A stretch of DNA of 42,403 nucleotides, from NCBI RefSeq assembly GCF_915070105.1, contig NZ_CAJZFJ010000008.1:1-42403 (forward strand), given 5' to 3'. Shown here one piece after another: positions 25,334 to 34,138 of this stretch (within the stretch, counting starts at the first letter, position 1; the number at the start of each line of letters is the position of its first letter). The notes below the pieces were generated by a model that saw only the letters and a program-made list of their open reading frames with translations, was not told the DNA's origin and ran no database searches. Source of the stretch: an uncultured Porphyromonas sp. Lineage in GTDB: Bacteria > Bacteroidota > Bacteroidia > Bacteroidales > Porphyromonadaceae. The position numbers were made by a program, and so were the translations under genes.

Positions 25334-25384
25334 GAGTCTTGGATTATGATTGTGTCACTGATTACTTGCTGTGGATATATAAGG

Positions 25385-25392
25385 CAAAGATA
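25385..25392 (-). promoter_or_regulatory. -7 box of the phosphohexomutase gene
   Basis: The minus strand reads TATCTTTG, 51 bp before the ATG at 25333. No good -33 element is visible. Confidence 0.5.
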
Positions 25393-25418
25393 AGGTTTTT
25401 ACAAGGTAATGTATATAA

Positions 25419-25462
25419 AGACCCCACACAAAGGCTCTTCATGAGCTCCATGTGTGGGGTCT
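25419..25462 (-). terminator. Terminator of the LRR-like lipoprotein gene
   Basis: AGACCCCACACA (25419-25430) pairs with TGTGTGGGGTCT (25451-25462), with GCTC/GAGC pairing in the loop; the minus strand then reads TTTATATA. It is 35 bp after the lipoprotein stop. Confidence 0.8.
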
Positions 25463-25497
25463 CTTGTCTATGTTGCAGGGGATTTCCCTACACCTTC

Positions 25498-26718
25498 TTA
25501 GTTGGTCTTAGCAGTCCAGCCCTTGGTGGTAAGAGCGTTTTGGACATTTGCAGTGAGGCGAGCTGCCTCGATCTCCAGCTGACCGCTGGGGGCTGTGAGC
25601 TGACCGATGGTCTTGACAAGCTCTGCTTCGCTCAGGCCAGTGCCCTTGACCTTAAGAGCGATGAGCTTTACAAACTTGGAGACATCAAGTGTCGTGACAT
25701 CTGCGCCTGTCACATCCAGCTTCTCAACTGTTGCAGGTGAGAACATCCCCAGGAGAACAGGAAGCATAGCCTGAGGAATGCCAGCGAGGTCTAGCTCCTT
25801 AGTGCCAACTGCAATCGTGATGTTACTGTCCTTCCCTAGCGAAGGCAAGTTATGTAGCTTGGCGGTTGTGACATGTGTATCCCGAAGGGTTATATCCTTA
25901 AGTCTAGGCATATTCTCTAGCTCAAGACTGAATCCTCCGCCTCCACTAGGTCTATCAATGACAAGGACTTCTAGATCTCGACTCTTGTCGAAGGAGACCT
26001 CCGTGAAGCTGGGAGACTGTGCTCGGAATTGCTTAATCTTGGGTAGGTTATCTAGATCTAAGCTCTGGTTGGTGAGGGGAGAGCGAGAGATGAAGACCTC
26101 GAGCATATTGTTTATAGGTAGGCTTACCTTCTTGTAGTTACTGGAGCGTTCCTTGCCCTTAAAGTTTGGAAGCCCCGTATTGTAGCTCCCTAGTCCAAGC
26201 TCCTTGAGCTTCGTCTGATGGGTTAGGTCAAGATGATCGAGCACATGGCCAGCTAACCAGAGGTAGGTGAGCTCAGGTGCATTCGTTAGGTCGATAGAGG
26301 ACACCTGCTGATCACCACGCCCTGTGGTTAAGAGCGTAAAGTGCTTGAGGGTAGATGAGGCCTTGCCTACCTTAAACTCAGAGATGCCATCAGCTATAAT
26401 CTCTAGAGCAGCGAGAGAACCCTCAATCCCGACGACTCCTGCATCTCCAGCGACGTAAGTAAGTTTCTCTGTAGAGGCCTTTGCTCCGATAAGTGTTAGA
26501 GTGCCAGTACCCTTGACTTGGAGTCTAAAGCTTGTCCCCTTAGGGATGCGGAAGTAAACGGGTGCTGCGAGGGCTTTATTCCCGTTGGTATCGTTATCCA
26601 CTATCTTGCCGATATTATTCGATGGAGGGGGAGTAGGTTCATTTCTTGACTTGCTACCACACGCTGATAGTACGAATGTAAGGGAGGCTAGTGCCATCCA
26701 TATGAGTCCTTTTCTCAT
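25498..26718 (-). CDS. Lipoprotein with leucine-rich-repeat-like domain
   Basis: The 406-residue protein begins with a lipoprotein signal peptide whose lipobox is LSAC with C20 as the lipidated residue, followed by a low-complexity linker (EPTPPPSNN). The body has repeated blocks of about 20-24 residues with LRR-like spacing, for example LTYLWLAGHVLDHLDL, LKELGLGSYN, LEVLVIDRPS, LKDITLRDTHV and VEKLDVTGADVTTLDVSKF. It is probably exposed at the cell surface or in the periplasm. The function is unknown. It is monocistronic, with its own -7 box and terminator. Confidence 0.7.
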   Translation of the reverse strand: MRKGLIWMALASLTFVLSACGSKSRNEPTPPPSNNIGKIVDNDTNGNKALAAPVYFRIPKGTSFRLQVKGTGTLTLIGAKASTEKLTYVAGDAGVVGIEGSLAALEIIADGISEFKVGKASSTLKHFTLLTTGRGDQQVSSIDLTNAPELTYLWLAGHVLDHLDLTHQTKLKELGLGSYNTGLPNFKGKERSSNYKKVSLPINNMLEVFISRSPLTNQSLDLDNLPKIKQFRAQSPSFTEVSFDKSRDLEVLVIDRPSGGGGFSLELENMPRLKDITLRDTHVTTAKLHNLPSLGKDSNITIAVGTKELDLAGIPQAMLPVLLGMFSPATVEKLDVTGADVTTLDVSKFVKLIALKVKGTGLSEAELVKTIGQLTAPSGQLEIEAARLTANVQNALTTKGWTAKTN

Positions 26719-26763
26719 CTGTCTTTTCCTTTTAAATGACTAATGATTGTAAATATCTCAAGG

Positions 26764-26771
26764 CAAAGATA
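26764..26771 (-). promoter_or_regulatory. -7 box of the lipoprotein gene
   Basis: The minus strand reads TATCTTTG, 45 bp before the lipoprotein ATG. The -33 region has no clear TTG. Confidence 0.5.
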
Positions 26772-26812
26772 GTGAATATGTATCAGAGCCTTGTTCGTAG
26801 GGATTGGTTTCC

Positions 26813-28039
26813 TTATAGCTCGGAGGCGGCTACGAGGCGGTCTGCTTGATCAGATGGAGAGTGATGATAGACCAGTATCGTGTATTGGTTCTTTGTTTGG
26901 TGATGATCTCCTACAGTTGGCTGGCTAAGGAGCCTATTTTCTCCCTGAGGCTTGAAGAGAGGGAGATATTCTTGATAGCCCATCTTCAGGAGGAGCTTCC
27001 CCTCGTATCTCTGCTCCCCCTTGTTATAGAGTAGAGTACGCTGCTCCATAGGTAGGTGGCGAAAGGCTTCACCCTCTAGGACTACATCCCCACCGCTTAA
27101 GCGAGGGCTCACAAACCGAAAGAGTACCTCATGGTAGTCAGCCTCTGTCTCAGGATCATTACTCCCCATCATACGTGTGATCTGTAGCCCCTGATGGCTC
27201 TCCTCCTGTCGGTAGGCTAGCAGGCTACGATTGGTCTCTGCACGGAGCAGGAGCTGATAGCGTCCCTGTAGGGGAATGATTTGCTCTACACCTAAGCCCA
27301 CAGAGCGATCGGAGAGATGCTCGAGACGGAAGTAGCTGTTCCCCCCAGCGAATCGAGCTCCATACTGCTGTTCATAGCGTAGCTCTCTCCCGATATGAGT
27401 GTAGGGGCTGGTGAGAGTGACAGCATTATCCCATCGAGCATTCTGTAGGACGACGACCTTTATCTCCCTATCTAGTCTGGGTAGGGCATTGGGGGCAGAG
27501 ACCTGTATATCTACCTGCTGATGCTTCCCCTTGTAGTCTTGCCATGCTTCATCCGTCACTCGTGCTCGTATGGAGAAGAGAGACTCTACGATGACAAAGG
27601 GTATCTCTAAGAGGATCTTCTCTGGCTCATCCTCGGAGAATACCTCTAGTCGGTAGTTGCCCGATCTCTTGAGTGAGGTATGCGCATTGGGTATGCTCAG
27701 CTGGTAGTGAGCGTAGGGGACGAGGGTAGATTTGCTGGGCTTAGGAGCTTCGATGTGATAAGTGTCGAATCCCTCTATATACTCTATGGGGAGTAGTTTC
27801 GAAGGCTGCCAGTCTGCATTATAGCTACGTACCCGATAGGAGAGTAGTGGTAGCTCTCCCCCGAGTAGGTCGAAGGATATGTGTAGCTGATTCTGCCCTC
27901 CTAACTGAAGGATATTGAGACGTGGAGCTACCTTGGCAGATGCATCTCCGACCCGAGTCTCCACAGCCCCTATCTGCCCCATGAGGGATAGGGGCACTAG
28001 GCTGAGGAGGACTACACAGAGGAAATAGCGGAGCTTCAT
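26813..28039 (-). CDS. Type IX secretion system plug protein (DUF5103 family)
   Basis: The ATG at 28039 gives 408 residues and a signal peptide (LRYFLCVVLLSLVPLSLMGQ); an upstream TTG would add three residues. The sequence LNILQLGGQNQLHISFDLLGGELPLLSYRVRSYNADW, then IEYIEGFDTYHIE, FVIVESLFSIRARV and a beta-rich remainder, matches PF17116. The Flavobacterium johnsoniae member plugs the periplasmic side of the SprA translocon channel of T9SS. It lies 26 bp after ribE, so the two may be co-transcribed although unrelated in function. Confidence 0.8.
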   Translation of the reverse strand: MKLRYFLCVVLLSLVPLSLMGQIGAVETRVGDASAKVAPRLNILQLGGQNQLHISFDLLGGELPLLSYRVRSYNADWQPSKLLPIEYIEGFDTYHIEAPKPSKSTLVPYAHYQLSIPNAHTSLKRSGNYRLEVFSEDEPEKILLEIPFVIVESLFSIRARVTDEAWQDYKGKHQQVDIQVSAPNALPRLDREIKVVVLQNARWDNAVTLTSPYTHIGRELRYEQQYGARFAGGNSYFRLEHLSDRSVGLGVEQIIPLQGRYQLLLRAETNRSLLAYRQEESHQGLQITRMMGSNDPETEADYHEVLFRFVSPRLSGGDVVLEGEAFRHLPMEQRTLLYNKGEQRYEGKLLLKMGYQEYLPLFKPQGENRLLSQPTVGDHHQTKNQYTILVYHHSPSDQADRLVAASEL

Positions 28040-28065
28040 AAGACCCAAGGTGCTTAGGCGGGACT

Positions 28066-28671
28066 CTATCCCTCGTATTCCTGCATCTTGCAGAGATACT
28101 TTCCGACGATGTCAAACTCGAGGTTCACGACACTCCCCACACGTATGTGCTTGAAGTTCGTATGCTCGTGTGTATAGGGGATGATGGCTACCCCAAAGGA
28201 GGTCTTCTGCGAAGCACACACGGTGAGGCTCACTCCATTGACCGCAACAGAGCCCTTTTCTACGGTGATATAGCCTTGCTTAGCTAGAGCCTTATCCGTC
28301 TGATGCTCGAATCGATAGAGCCAGCTCCCATTCGCTTCCTCAACGGAGGTGCAAATGGCCGTCATATCTACATGCCCTTGGACAATATGCCCATCTAGGC
28401 GCCCCCCGAGGAGCATGCTTCGCTCTAGATTGACCTCATCTCCTATCTGGAGCATACCTAGATTGGATCTCTCTAGGGTCTCACGGATGGCTGTGACGGT
28501 ATAGGTGTCCCCTTGCTGGGCGACCACAGTGAGACAGACTCCGTTGTGAGCGATGCTTTGGTCGATCTTGAGTTCGTGGGCAAAGGGGCAAGAGAGAGTG
28601 AGGTCGAGGTTATCTCCGTGCTGCTCTAGAGCAACGACCTTACCACAGGCTTCTACTATTCCAGAAAACAT
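28066..28671 (-). CDS. ribE: Riboflavin synthase, alpha chain
   Basis: The enzyme dismutates two 6,7-dimethyl-8-ribityllumazines to riboflavin. The 201 residues hold two lumazine-binding repeats. The first begins MFSGIVEACGKV, with GVCLTVV and VNLERSMLLGGRLDGHIVQGHVD; the second has GYITVEKGSVAVNGVSLTV and SVVNLEFDIVGKYL. The second half carries the substrate-binding S-V-NGVSLT pattern. No FMN riboswitch core is seen upstream. It is followed by the T9SS plug gene. Confidence 0.95.
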   Translation of the reverse strand: MFSGIVEACGKVVALEQHGDNLDLTLSCPFAHELKIDQSIAHNGVCLTVVAQQGDTYTVTAIRETLERSNLGMLQIGDEVNLERSMLLGGRLDGHIVQGHVDMTAICTSVEEANGSWLYRFEHQTDKALAKQGYITVEKGSVAVNGVSLTVCASQKTSFGVAIIPYTHEHTNFKHIRVGSVVNLEFDIVGKYLCKMQEYEG

Positions 28672-28747
28672 ATCTGATCCTTTCTATATCTAAGTGTTGA
28701 TAATCTTTATAGGTTCCACACCGACTACGGGGTAAGTACACTATGCG

Positions 28748-28755
28748 CAAAGATA
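28748..28755 (-). promoter_or_regulatory. -7 box of ribE
   Basis: The minus strand reads TATCTTTG, 76 bp before the ribE ATG. The -33 element is not obvious. Confidence 0.5.
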
Positions 28756-28870
28756 AGATATCTCGGCTTCATTGTGCACCCCTCGTCGAGTGTATGTGAG
28801 GATGGATGTGCCATCACTTGGGCCTCAATGCCTATCCTATAGACTTGGGGCAAGGTGGGAGGCGATGGCG

Positions 28871-31447
28871 CTAGTCCATCTCAATAACGGTGATCCCAGC
28901 CCCCCCGAAGCGTACATCTTCGTCGTGGAAAGTACGTACCGCAGGGAGGCTAGATAGGTAGCTACGGATTGATTCACGTAGTGCACCTGTACCTGTCCCA
29001 TGCAGTACACGGACTTGGCCGACTCCCAGCTGGAGTGCTTCGTCTACAAAGCGAGCGACTGCATCTACGGCTTCGTTTGCTCGGACACCTCGGATATCGA
29101 TCTCTTGTCGGAAGGTAAGTCGCTTCTGATGGATCTGATCAATGATCTGTGTCGAGCGTACGGCCTCCTGTGGCGTTACGCTCTTCTTGTGTCGGCGAGC
29201 CTCGGCCTCTGTGGCTAAGTGTAGACGCTTTAGAGGTATGGTCGTCTTCAGAGCACCAAGTCCCACGATGGCCTCACGCTGGGTCAGTGAGAGGATGGTG
29301 CCCAGCGCCTTTTGCCCCTCAATATGCACGATGCTGCCCACCTCGATAGTCCCTTGGTGCAGGGGGGGATCGGGCGATATAGCCTCGTCTTGTGGCTTGG
29401 TCTGCTGCTCTCGCTCCTTGCTCTTACGCTCTGTCTGTCGCTTACGGCGAGCTAGTAGACGCTCTACCTCTCGTTGGGCTTTCTTGGTAGAGGCGGATAG
29501 CTCGGCCTGCTCCTCCTCTGATAGCTCTTGAGCGAAGTCTGATAGCTGCTTCCTGATGAGACGTGTCTGCTCTCGCTCTGCCTCAGCCTCTCGGATCTCT
29601 CGTATAGTCCGCTCTATCCTCCCATTGGCCTCTTGTATGAGGCGTTTGGCCTCCTGACGAGCCTCATCAAGGATCTTCTTACGCTGGGCTCTGAGGGTAT
29701 CCGTCTCCTCGGTATAGCGGTCGGTAGCCTCCTGCAGGAGACGTTCGTCCTTGCGTATGCTCTGTCGCTTCCCCTCCCAGTAGCGCTTGTCTCGGATGAT
29801 GTCCTGTAGGTACTTGTCCATGTCGATGTACTCAGAGCCGACCTCCTCGGTAACCTCCTTCAGTACTTCCTCGGGCAATCCTATCTTGCGGGCGATCTCG
29901 ATGGCAAAGGAGCTCCCGGGTCTACCGATAGAGAGTCGGAAGAGGGGGCGCATCTCATGTCGGTCATAGAGCATAGCACCATTGATCAGTCCGGTATGCT
30001 CCTCGGCGTAGGTCTTGAGATTTTGATAATGTGTTGTGATAACTCCGAAGGCTCCCTGATCATTGAAGCGATGTAGGAGAGCCTGCGCGATGGCTCCACC
30101 TATCGTGGGCTCTGTCCCCCCTCCAAACTCATCGATGAGTATAAGACTCTGCTCGTCACACCCACGGACGAACTGCTTCATATTCCTCAGATGGGAGCTG
30201 TAGGTACTCAGGTCATCCTCTATGGACTGCTCATCACCGATGTCGATGTAGAGCTTGTCAAAGAGCCCCATTCGGGAGTGCTCCAGCATAGGGACTGGGA
30301 TACCACTCTGTACTAGATACTGGAGTAGCCCAACGGTCTTGAGGCAGACGGACTTCCCCCCCGCATTAGGACCCGAGATCAAGAGAATGCGAGCCTCTGG
30401 TGTCTTTAGCTGGATGTCAAGGGGGACAATGCTCCGTCCCTGAGCCTTTAGGCTACGTAGCAGGAGGGGATGCTTTGCCCCATACCACTCTACCTCTGCA
30501 TACTGGGCGAAGTGAGGGCAGATTCCCCCCAGTTCATGAGCCCAGCGAGCCTTGGCATATATAAAGTCTAGCTGGGCAAGGACCTCATAGGAGACTAATA
30601 GGTGAGAGATGTTCGGGCGAAGGCGATTGGTTACCTCCGTGAGGATACGGATGATCTCTCGCCGCTCCTCTCCCTCCAGCTCACGTATGCGGTTATTGGC
30701 CTCGACGAGCTCTACGGGCTCTACATAGACAGTCTTACCAGTGGCAGATTCATCATGCACGATACCACGTATCTTACGCTTGTGCATGGGAGCGATGGGG
30801 ATCACGAGACGTCCATCTCGTAGTGCGGGCTGTACACCGCTCTCGATCCATCCCTCTCGCTGGGCTCCTTGGAGTATTCGCTGGAGCATACCTGATAGGC
30901 TACGCTCTGTCTCTCGGATAGATTGTCGTATCTGTAGCAGTTCCCTTGTGGCATTGTCCCTTAGTCGCCCCTCGTCTGTGAGTAGGCTACGTAGATGTTG
31001 CTCTACCTTGGGATAGGTCGAGCTCTTCCCTACGAGGTCGGTGAGATGGGGGTAGTGGTAGGTGAGGCTTTCGTCTAGACGTGATCCCTCACACTGCTCT
31101 TCGGTAAAGAAGCGGTGTACGGCATGAAGGGTCTCCAACATGCGTAGTAGCTCGGAGAGCTCCTCTTCCTCGACGAATGTCCCCTGAGGACGGACACGCT
31201 GTAGCACCTCCCGGCAGTCAGTCAGTGCTAGAGAGGGTAGTGCTACACTACTACTAAGTATGGTGAGCATCTCAGAGGTCTCTCCTAGAGCCCTGGTGAT
31301 CAGCTCGTAGTCTGCGCTTGCTTCTAGGGATTGAACGAGCTCACGCCCAAGGGTGGAGGAACAATACTCAGAGAGAAGAGCCTGTACCTCGGTATAGCCG
31401 ATCTTCTCGGCGAAATTATGTGGATAGACCTCAAGAGTCTTGCCCAT
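28871..31447 (-). CDS. mutS2: MutS2 endonuclease
   Basis: I start it at the ATG at 31447 (858 aa; MGKTLEVYPHNFAEKIGY). The order is an N-terminal MutS-like core (LRDNATRELLQIRQSIR, GRLVIPIAPMHKRKIRGIVHDESATG), an ATPase with Walker A GPNAGGKS near residue 357 and Walker B ILIDEFGGGTEP, a long charged coiled coil (about 520-670), and a C-terminal Smr nuclease domain (about 780-858) with DIRG and VLHGTGTGALR. MutS2 binds branched DNA and, in some bacteria, collided ribosomes, rather than acting in mismatch repair. All key motifs are intact. Confidence 0.95.
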   Translation of the reverse strand: MGKTLEVYPHNFAEKIGYTEVQALLSEYCSSTLGRELVQSLEASADYELITRALGETSEMLTILSSSVALPSLALTDCREVLQRVRPQGTFVEEEELSELLRMLETLHAVHRFFTEEQCEGSRLDESLTYHYPHLTDLVGKSSTYPKVEQHLRSLLTDEGRLRDNATRELLQIRQSIRETERSLSGMLQRILQGAQREGWIESGVQPALRDGRLVIPIAPMHKRKIRGIVHDESATGKTVYVEPVELVEANNRIRELEGEERREIIRILTEVTNRLRPNISHLLVSYEVLAQLDFIYAKARWAHELGGICPHFAQYAEVEWYGAKHPLLLRSLKAQGRSIVPLDIQLKTPEARILLISGPNAGGKSVCLKTVGLLQYLVQSGIPVPMLEHSRMGLFDKLYIDIGDEQSIEDDLSTYSSHLRNMKQFVRGCDEQSLILIDEFGGGTEPTIGGAIAQALLHRFNDQGAFGVITTHYQNLKTYAEEHTGLINGAMLYDRHEMRPLFRLSIGRPGSSFAIEIARKIGLPEEVLKEVTEEVGSEYIDMDKYLQDIIRDKRYWEGKRQSIRKDERLLQEATDRYTEETDTLRAQRKKILDEARQEAKRLIQEANGRIERTIREIREAEAEREQTRLIRKQLSDFAQELSEEEQAELSASTKKAQREVERLLARRKRQTERKSKEREQQTKPQDEAISPDPPLHQGTIEVGSIVHIEGQKALGTILSLTQREAIVGLGALKTTIPLKRLHLATEAEARRHKKSVTPQEAVRSTQIIDQIHQKRLTFRQEIDIRGVRANEAVDAVARFVDEALQLGVGQVRVLHGTGTGALRESIRSYLSSLPAVRTFHDEDVRFGGAGITVIEMD

Positions 31448-31593
31448 ATCTAGTATATAATGATTAAATAGAGGGTGAGCGCCATAGAGGAGCACACAAT
31501 CCCCCCTCATAGGCTCTGCTTAGCCTATCTGAAGTGGAGTGCTACATCGCTCCATATAGGCGCGATTTCACTCTTGATAAGAGGAGAAAGTCA

Positions 31594-32175
31594 TTAGCGA
31601 CGCTTCGTCTTGCGCTTGCGTACAGACCAGCCAAAGTGTCCAATGTAGTCTCCGAGCCCGAAGTATTCCCCGTGTGCATAGACGAGTAGTCCTGCCCGCT
31701 TCATGTCAAAAGCTCCTGTCTCTGGATCAATATAAGCCTCATCAGCACGTATTCCAACGATCTCCGCTAGGAACATATCGTGGCTTCCGAGGCTCGTCAC
31801 TTCTCTGACCTGGCACTCTAGGCTGATCGGAGACTCTTCGATGAGTGGTACACCTAGTACGCTCCCAGCCTCTTTCGTAAAACCACAGGAGGCGAACTTG
31901 TCCTCCTTCCTCCCAGAGACGACACCACACCAGTCTGTCTCCTTGGCCATAGAGACAGTAGAGAGGTTGATACCAAAGGCTCCTTGCTCTCTGATGATGC
32001 TATGAGAATGACGTTCAGGTCGAATGCCCACGACACACATAGGAGGATTGGTACAGACTGTACTCACCCAGGAGGCGGTGAGGATATTGGCCTCTCCACG
32101 CTCCATAGAGCCACAGCTGATCAGGACTGCAGGTAAGGGATAGATCAGTGTCCCTGGCTTCCAGTCTACTCTCAT
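31594..32175 (-). CDS. Flavin reductase family protein (FMN-binding split barrel)
   Basis: The 193-residue protein has the flavin reductase-like split-barrel pattern: KPGTLIYPLPAVLISCGS at the N-terminus, MCVVGIRPERHSHSIIREQGAFGINL for FMN and substrate binding, and GSHDMFLAEIVGIRADE later. It ends in a basic tail (WSVRKRKTKRR). It is probably a cytoplasmic FMN-containing oxidoreductase of unknown partner. Its ATG overlaps the pyrI stop by 4 nt (ATGA), so it is translated from the pyrB-pyrI transcript. Confidence 0.85.
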   Translation of the reverse strand: MRVDWKPGTLIYPLPAVLISCGSMERGEANILTASWVSTVCTNPPMCVVGIRPERHSHSIIREQGAFGINLSTVSMAKETDWCGVVSGRKEDKFASCGFTKEAGSVLGVPLIEESPISLECQVREVTSLGSHDMFLAEIVGIRADEAYIDPETGAFDMKRAGLLVYAHGEYFGLGDYIGHFGWSVRKRKTKRR

Positions 32176-32633
32176 AGTAGCTCAGCCTCCTCTGCCTTGG
32201 TCTTACGCCCGCAGTAGTGGCACTCTAGGATCCCTCTGCCCTCAGTGTCTCTCGTGACATGGAAGTAGGTCTGCATTGGTTCTGCAGCGGTGATACACTT
32301 GGGATTGGGACAGCGCACGAGGCCTCTCACCTCCACGGGTAGACTTACCTGACGCTTCTCGACGACCTTGTAGTCTCGGATGATGTTGAGATGTACCTCG
32401 GGGGCTAAGAGCGTTATCTTGTCGATCTCCTCTGGAGAGAAGAAGTGGTCAGCTACCTTGATGATGCCCTTACGCTCATGGCGTGTACTCTGTAGGTTGT
32501 TCCCGATCGTGATCGGTGTCGTCAGCTCCTCTAGACGTAGGAGGCTAACGATCTCAAATAGTCGATCTGATGGGATATGGTCGAGTACGCTCCCATCACG
32601 TATTGCCTCGACTAGCATTTTCTCTTTTCTCAT
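32172..32633 (-). CDS. pyrI: Aspartate carbamoyltransferase regulatory subunit
   Basis: This is the allosteric subunit that joins PyrB trimers and binds nucleotides. The 153 residues match the family. The N-terminal nucleotide-binding domain has the usual AIRDGSVLDHI and TPITIGNNL segments. The C-terminal zinc domain keeps all four cysteines: C108 and C113 (CPNPKC) and C138 and C141 (CHYC). It lies 23 bp after pyrB and overlaps the flavin reductase gene. Confidence 0.97.
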   Translation of the reverse strand: MRKEKMLVEAIRDGSVLDHIPSDRLFEIVSLLRLEELTTPITIGNNLQSTRHERKGIIKVADHFFSPEEIDKITLLAPEVHLNIIRDYKVVEKRQVSLPVEVRGLVRCPNPKCITAAEPMQTYFHVTRDTEGRGILECHYCGRKTKAEEAELL

Positions 32634-32656
32634 AAGTCTCTATTGCTTGTCTTAGG

Positions 32657-33568
32657 TCAATCAACCTCTATCCCGAGTACCTCGCAGAGGATGGATTGGC
32701 GGGCATATAGGCCATTCTGAGCCTGCTGGACATAGTAGGCCTGGGGGGTATCATCTACATCCTGAGCGATCTCCCCGACACGGGGTAGAGGGTGGAGCAC
32801 ACGTAGGTTCTCCCTGCAGCCTGTCAGCATCTCTCGATTGAGCACATAGACATTCTTTACTCGCTCATATTCCTCGAGGTCAATGAAACGCTCCCGTTGC
32901 ACACGAGTCATATAGAGGATATCTACGCTCTGGATTACTTCGCTGGAGAAGTCTGTTGTCTCTACGAAGGGGATCTGATGTTGGCGACAGAAGTCCTTGC
33001 ACTCCTCTGGCATCCGTAGCTCGGGTGGTGAGACGAATATGAAGCTTGGATGAAAGTGTGATAGCCCTACGATGAGGGAGTGCACCGTACGTCCATACTT
33101 CAGGTCACCGACGAGGGCAATGGTTTTACCCTCTAGTGTGCCCTGTGTCTTACGTATCGAGTAGAGGTCAAGTAGGGTCTGCGAAGGGTGCTGGTTAGCA
33201 CCATCACCAGCATTGACGATAGGTGCTCTATCTAGCTCTGATGCATATAGTGCTGCTCCCTCTAGGTAGTGGCGCATGACGATGGCATCGGCATAGTTAG
33301 CTACCATAGAGATGGTATCCTTAAGCGACTCACCCTTGGACGAGCTGGAGGTCGTAGCATCGGAGAAGCCGATGACACGCCCTCCGAGTCGATTTACCGC
33401 CGTCTCGAAGCTGAGACGAGTACGTGTCGAGGGCTCGAAGAAGAGGGTAGCAATGACACGCCCCTCTAGGAGTCTACGGTTAGGATTCTGCTCGAATAGC
33501 TCTGCCCGATCTAGTAGACGGATGATGTCCTCGGCTGAGAGCTGATTGATCGATACTAAATGCTTCAT
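32657..33568 (-). CDS. pyrB: Aspartate carbamoyltransferase catalytic subunit
   Basis: The enzyme condenses carbamoyl phosphate and aspartate, the committed pyrimidine step. The ATG at 33568 gives 303 residues with the standard start MKHLVSINQLSAEDI; an upstream in-frame start would add 11 unconserved residues. The carbamoyl-phosphate loop FFEPSTRTRLSFE has STRT at 47-50, GDGANQHPSQTLLD follows, DLKYGRTVHSL is present, and VLHPLPRVGEI lies near the end. It heads a pyrB-pyrI-flavin reductase operon. Confidence 0.97.
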   Translation of the reverse strand: MKHLVSINQLSAEDIIRLLDRAELFEQNPNRRLLEGRVIATLFFEPSTRTRLSFETAVNRLGGRVIGFSDATTSSSSKGESLKDTISMVANYADAIVMRHYLEGAALYASELDRAPIVNAGDGANQHPSQTLLDLYSIRKTQGTLEGKTIALVGDLKYGRTVHSLIVGLSHFHPSFIFVSPPELRMPEECKDFCRQHQIPFVETTDFSSEVIQSVDILYMTRVQRERFIDLEEYERVKNVYVLNREMLTGCRENLRVLHPLPRVGEIAQDVDDTPQAYYVQQAQNGLYARQSILCEVLGIEVD

Positions 33569-33618
33569 ATCCTTAATATGATGGTCTGATAGGCTGGGCA
33601 CAATAGGCTTTGCCTATA

Positions 33619-33626
33619 CAAAGATA
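33619..33626 (-). promoter_or_regulatory. -7 box of the pyrBI operon
   Basis: The minus strand reads TATCTTTG, 50 bp before the pyrB ATG. I see no leader terminator or pyrimidine attenuator between it and pyrB. Confidence 0.5.
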
Positions 33627-33755
33627 GTGAGAATAGCCCTAGTAGCTCCACTCGTCTATATCGTTTGAGCCCATCCTAATGTATGCTAAAGAGGGGACAT
33701 ATAGGTCCGAGCTGAGGCATGAGATCATGGGAGGTCGAGAGCAAAGGGGGGTGAG

Positions 33756-34059
33756 GAGGCAACGCTCAAGATAGAAGCCCCATCCTCTGGGTGTAGATTT
33801 AGCAAGCATATACCTACTACCTAGGAGGGTAAAGTGTACACGTGTGTACACTACTGTATACCCACGTGTATACTACTGTGTACACACGTGTACACAACTG
33901 CGCTCTAAGTATGTCCTCTGTAGCACTCTAGTATGTGTGATTCTCGGGGCTAACGCCTAGGCACATTAGAGATATGGCTAAGAGTTCCTTAGGCATGAAA
34001 TAGCAGCCCAAAAGAGTCAAAGAGTGGAGAGTACGAAGAGTGATCAAGTGTTGGCTCTG
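33756..34059. repeat. Dispersed intergenic element, copy B (about 300 bp)
   Basis: This copy shares the blocks listed for 19522-19832, in the same order and orientation. It lies between the divergent pyrB and dprA promoters. The + strand frame present in copy A is absent here. Confidence 0.8.
33834..33899. repeat. Three tandem 22-bp palindromic units, copy B
   Basis: The units are 33834-33855, 33856-33877 and 33878-33899, with palindromic cores GTGTACACGTGTGTACAC, GTATACCCACGTGTATAC and GTGTACACACGTGTACAC and spacers TACT, TACT and AACT. In unit 2 the outer hexamers GTATAC are both intact, whereas copy A has GTATAC and GTACAC there. Confidence 0.85.
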
Positions 34060-34100
34060 GCATATAGGCCTTTTCTCTAGGGCTAAATAGAGAGGTTTTG

Positions 34101-34108
34101 TATCTTTG
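34101..34108 (+). promoter_or_regulatory. -7 box of dprA
   Basis: TATCTTTG lies 30 bp before the dprA ATG. It follows within about 40 bp of the end of the dispersed element. No clear -33 element is seen. Confidence 0.5.
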
Positions 34109-34138
34109 TCCATGTAACTAACACACACTATATACTCA

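Noticed and set aside
25339..25740. A 133-residue + strand frame across the phosphohexomutase leader and the lipoprotein end
   Set aside because: It runs antisense through the lipoprotein coding region and a terminator and shows no protein-family features.
31505..31593. Short inverted repeats between the flavin reductase and mutS2 genes
   Set aside because: The stems are 5-7 bp with no T run on either strand, too weak to call a terminator.
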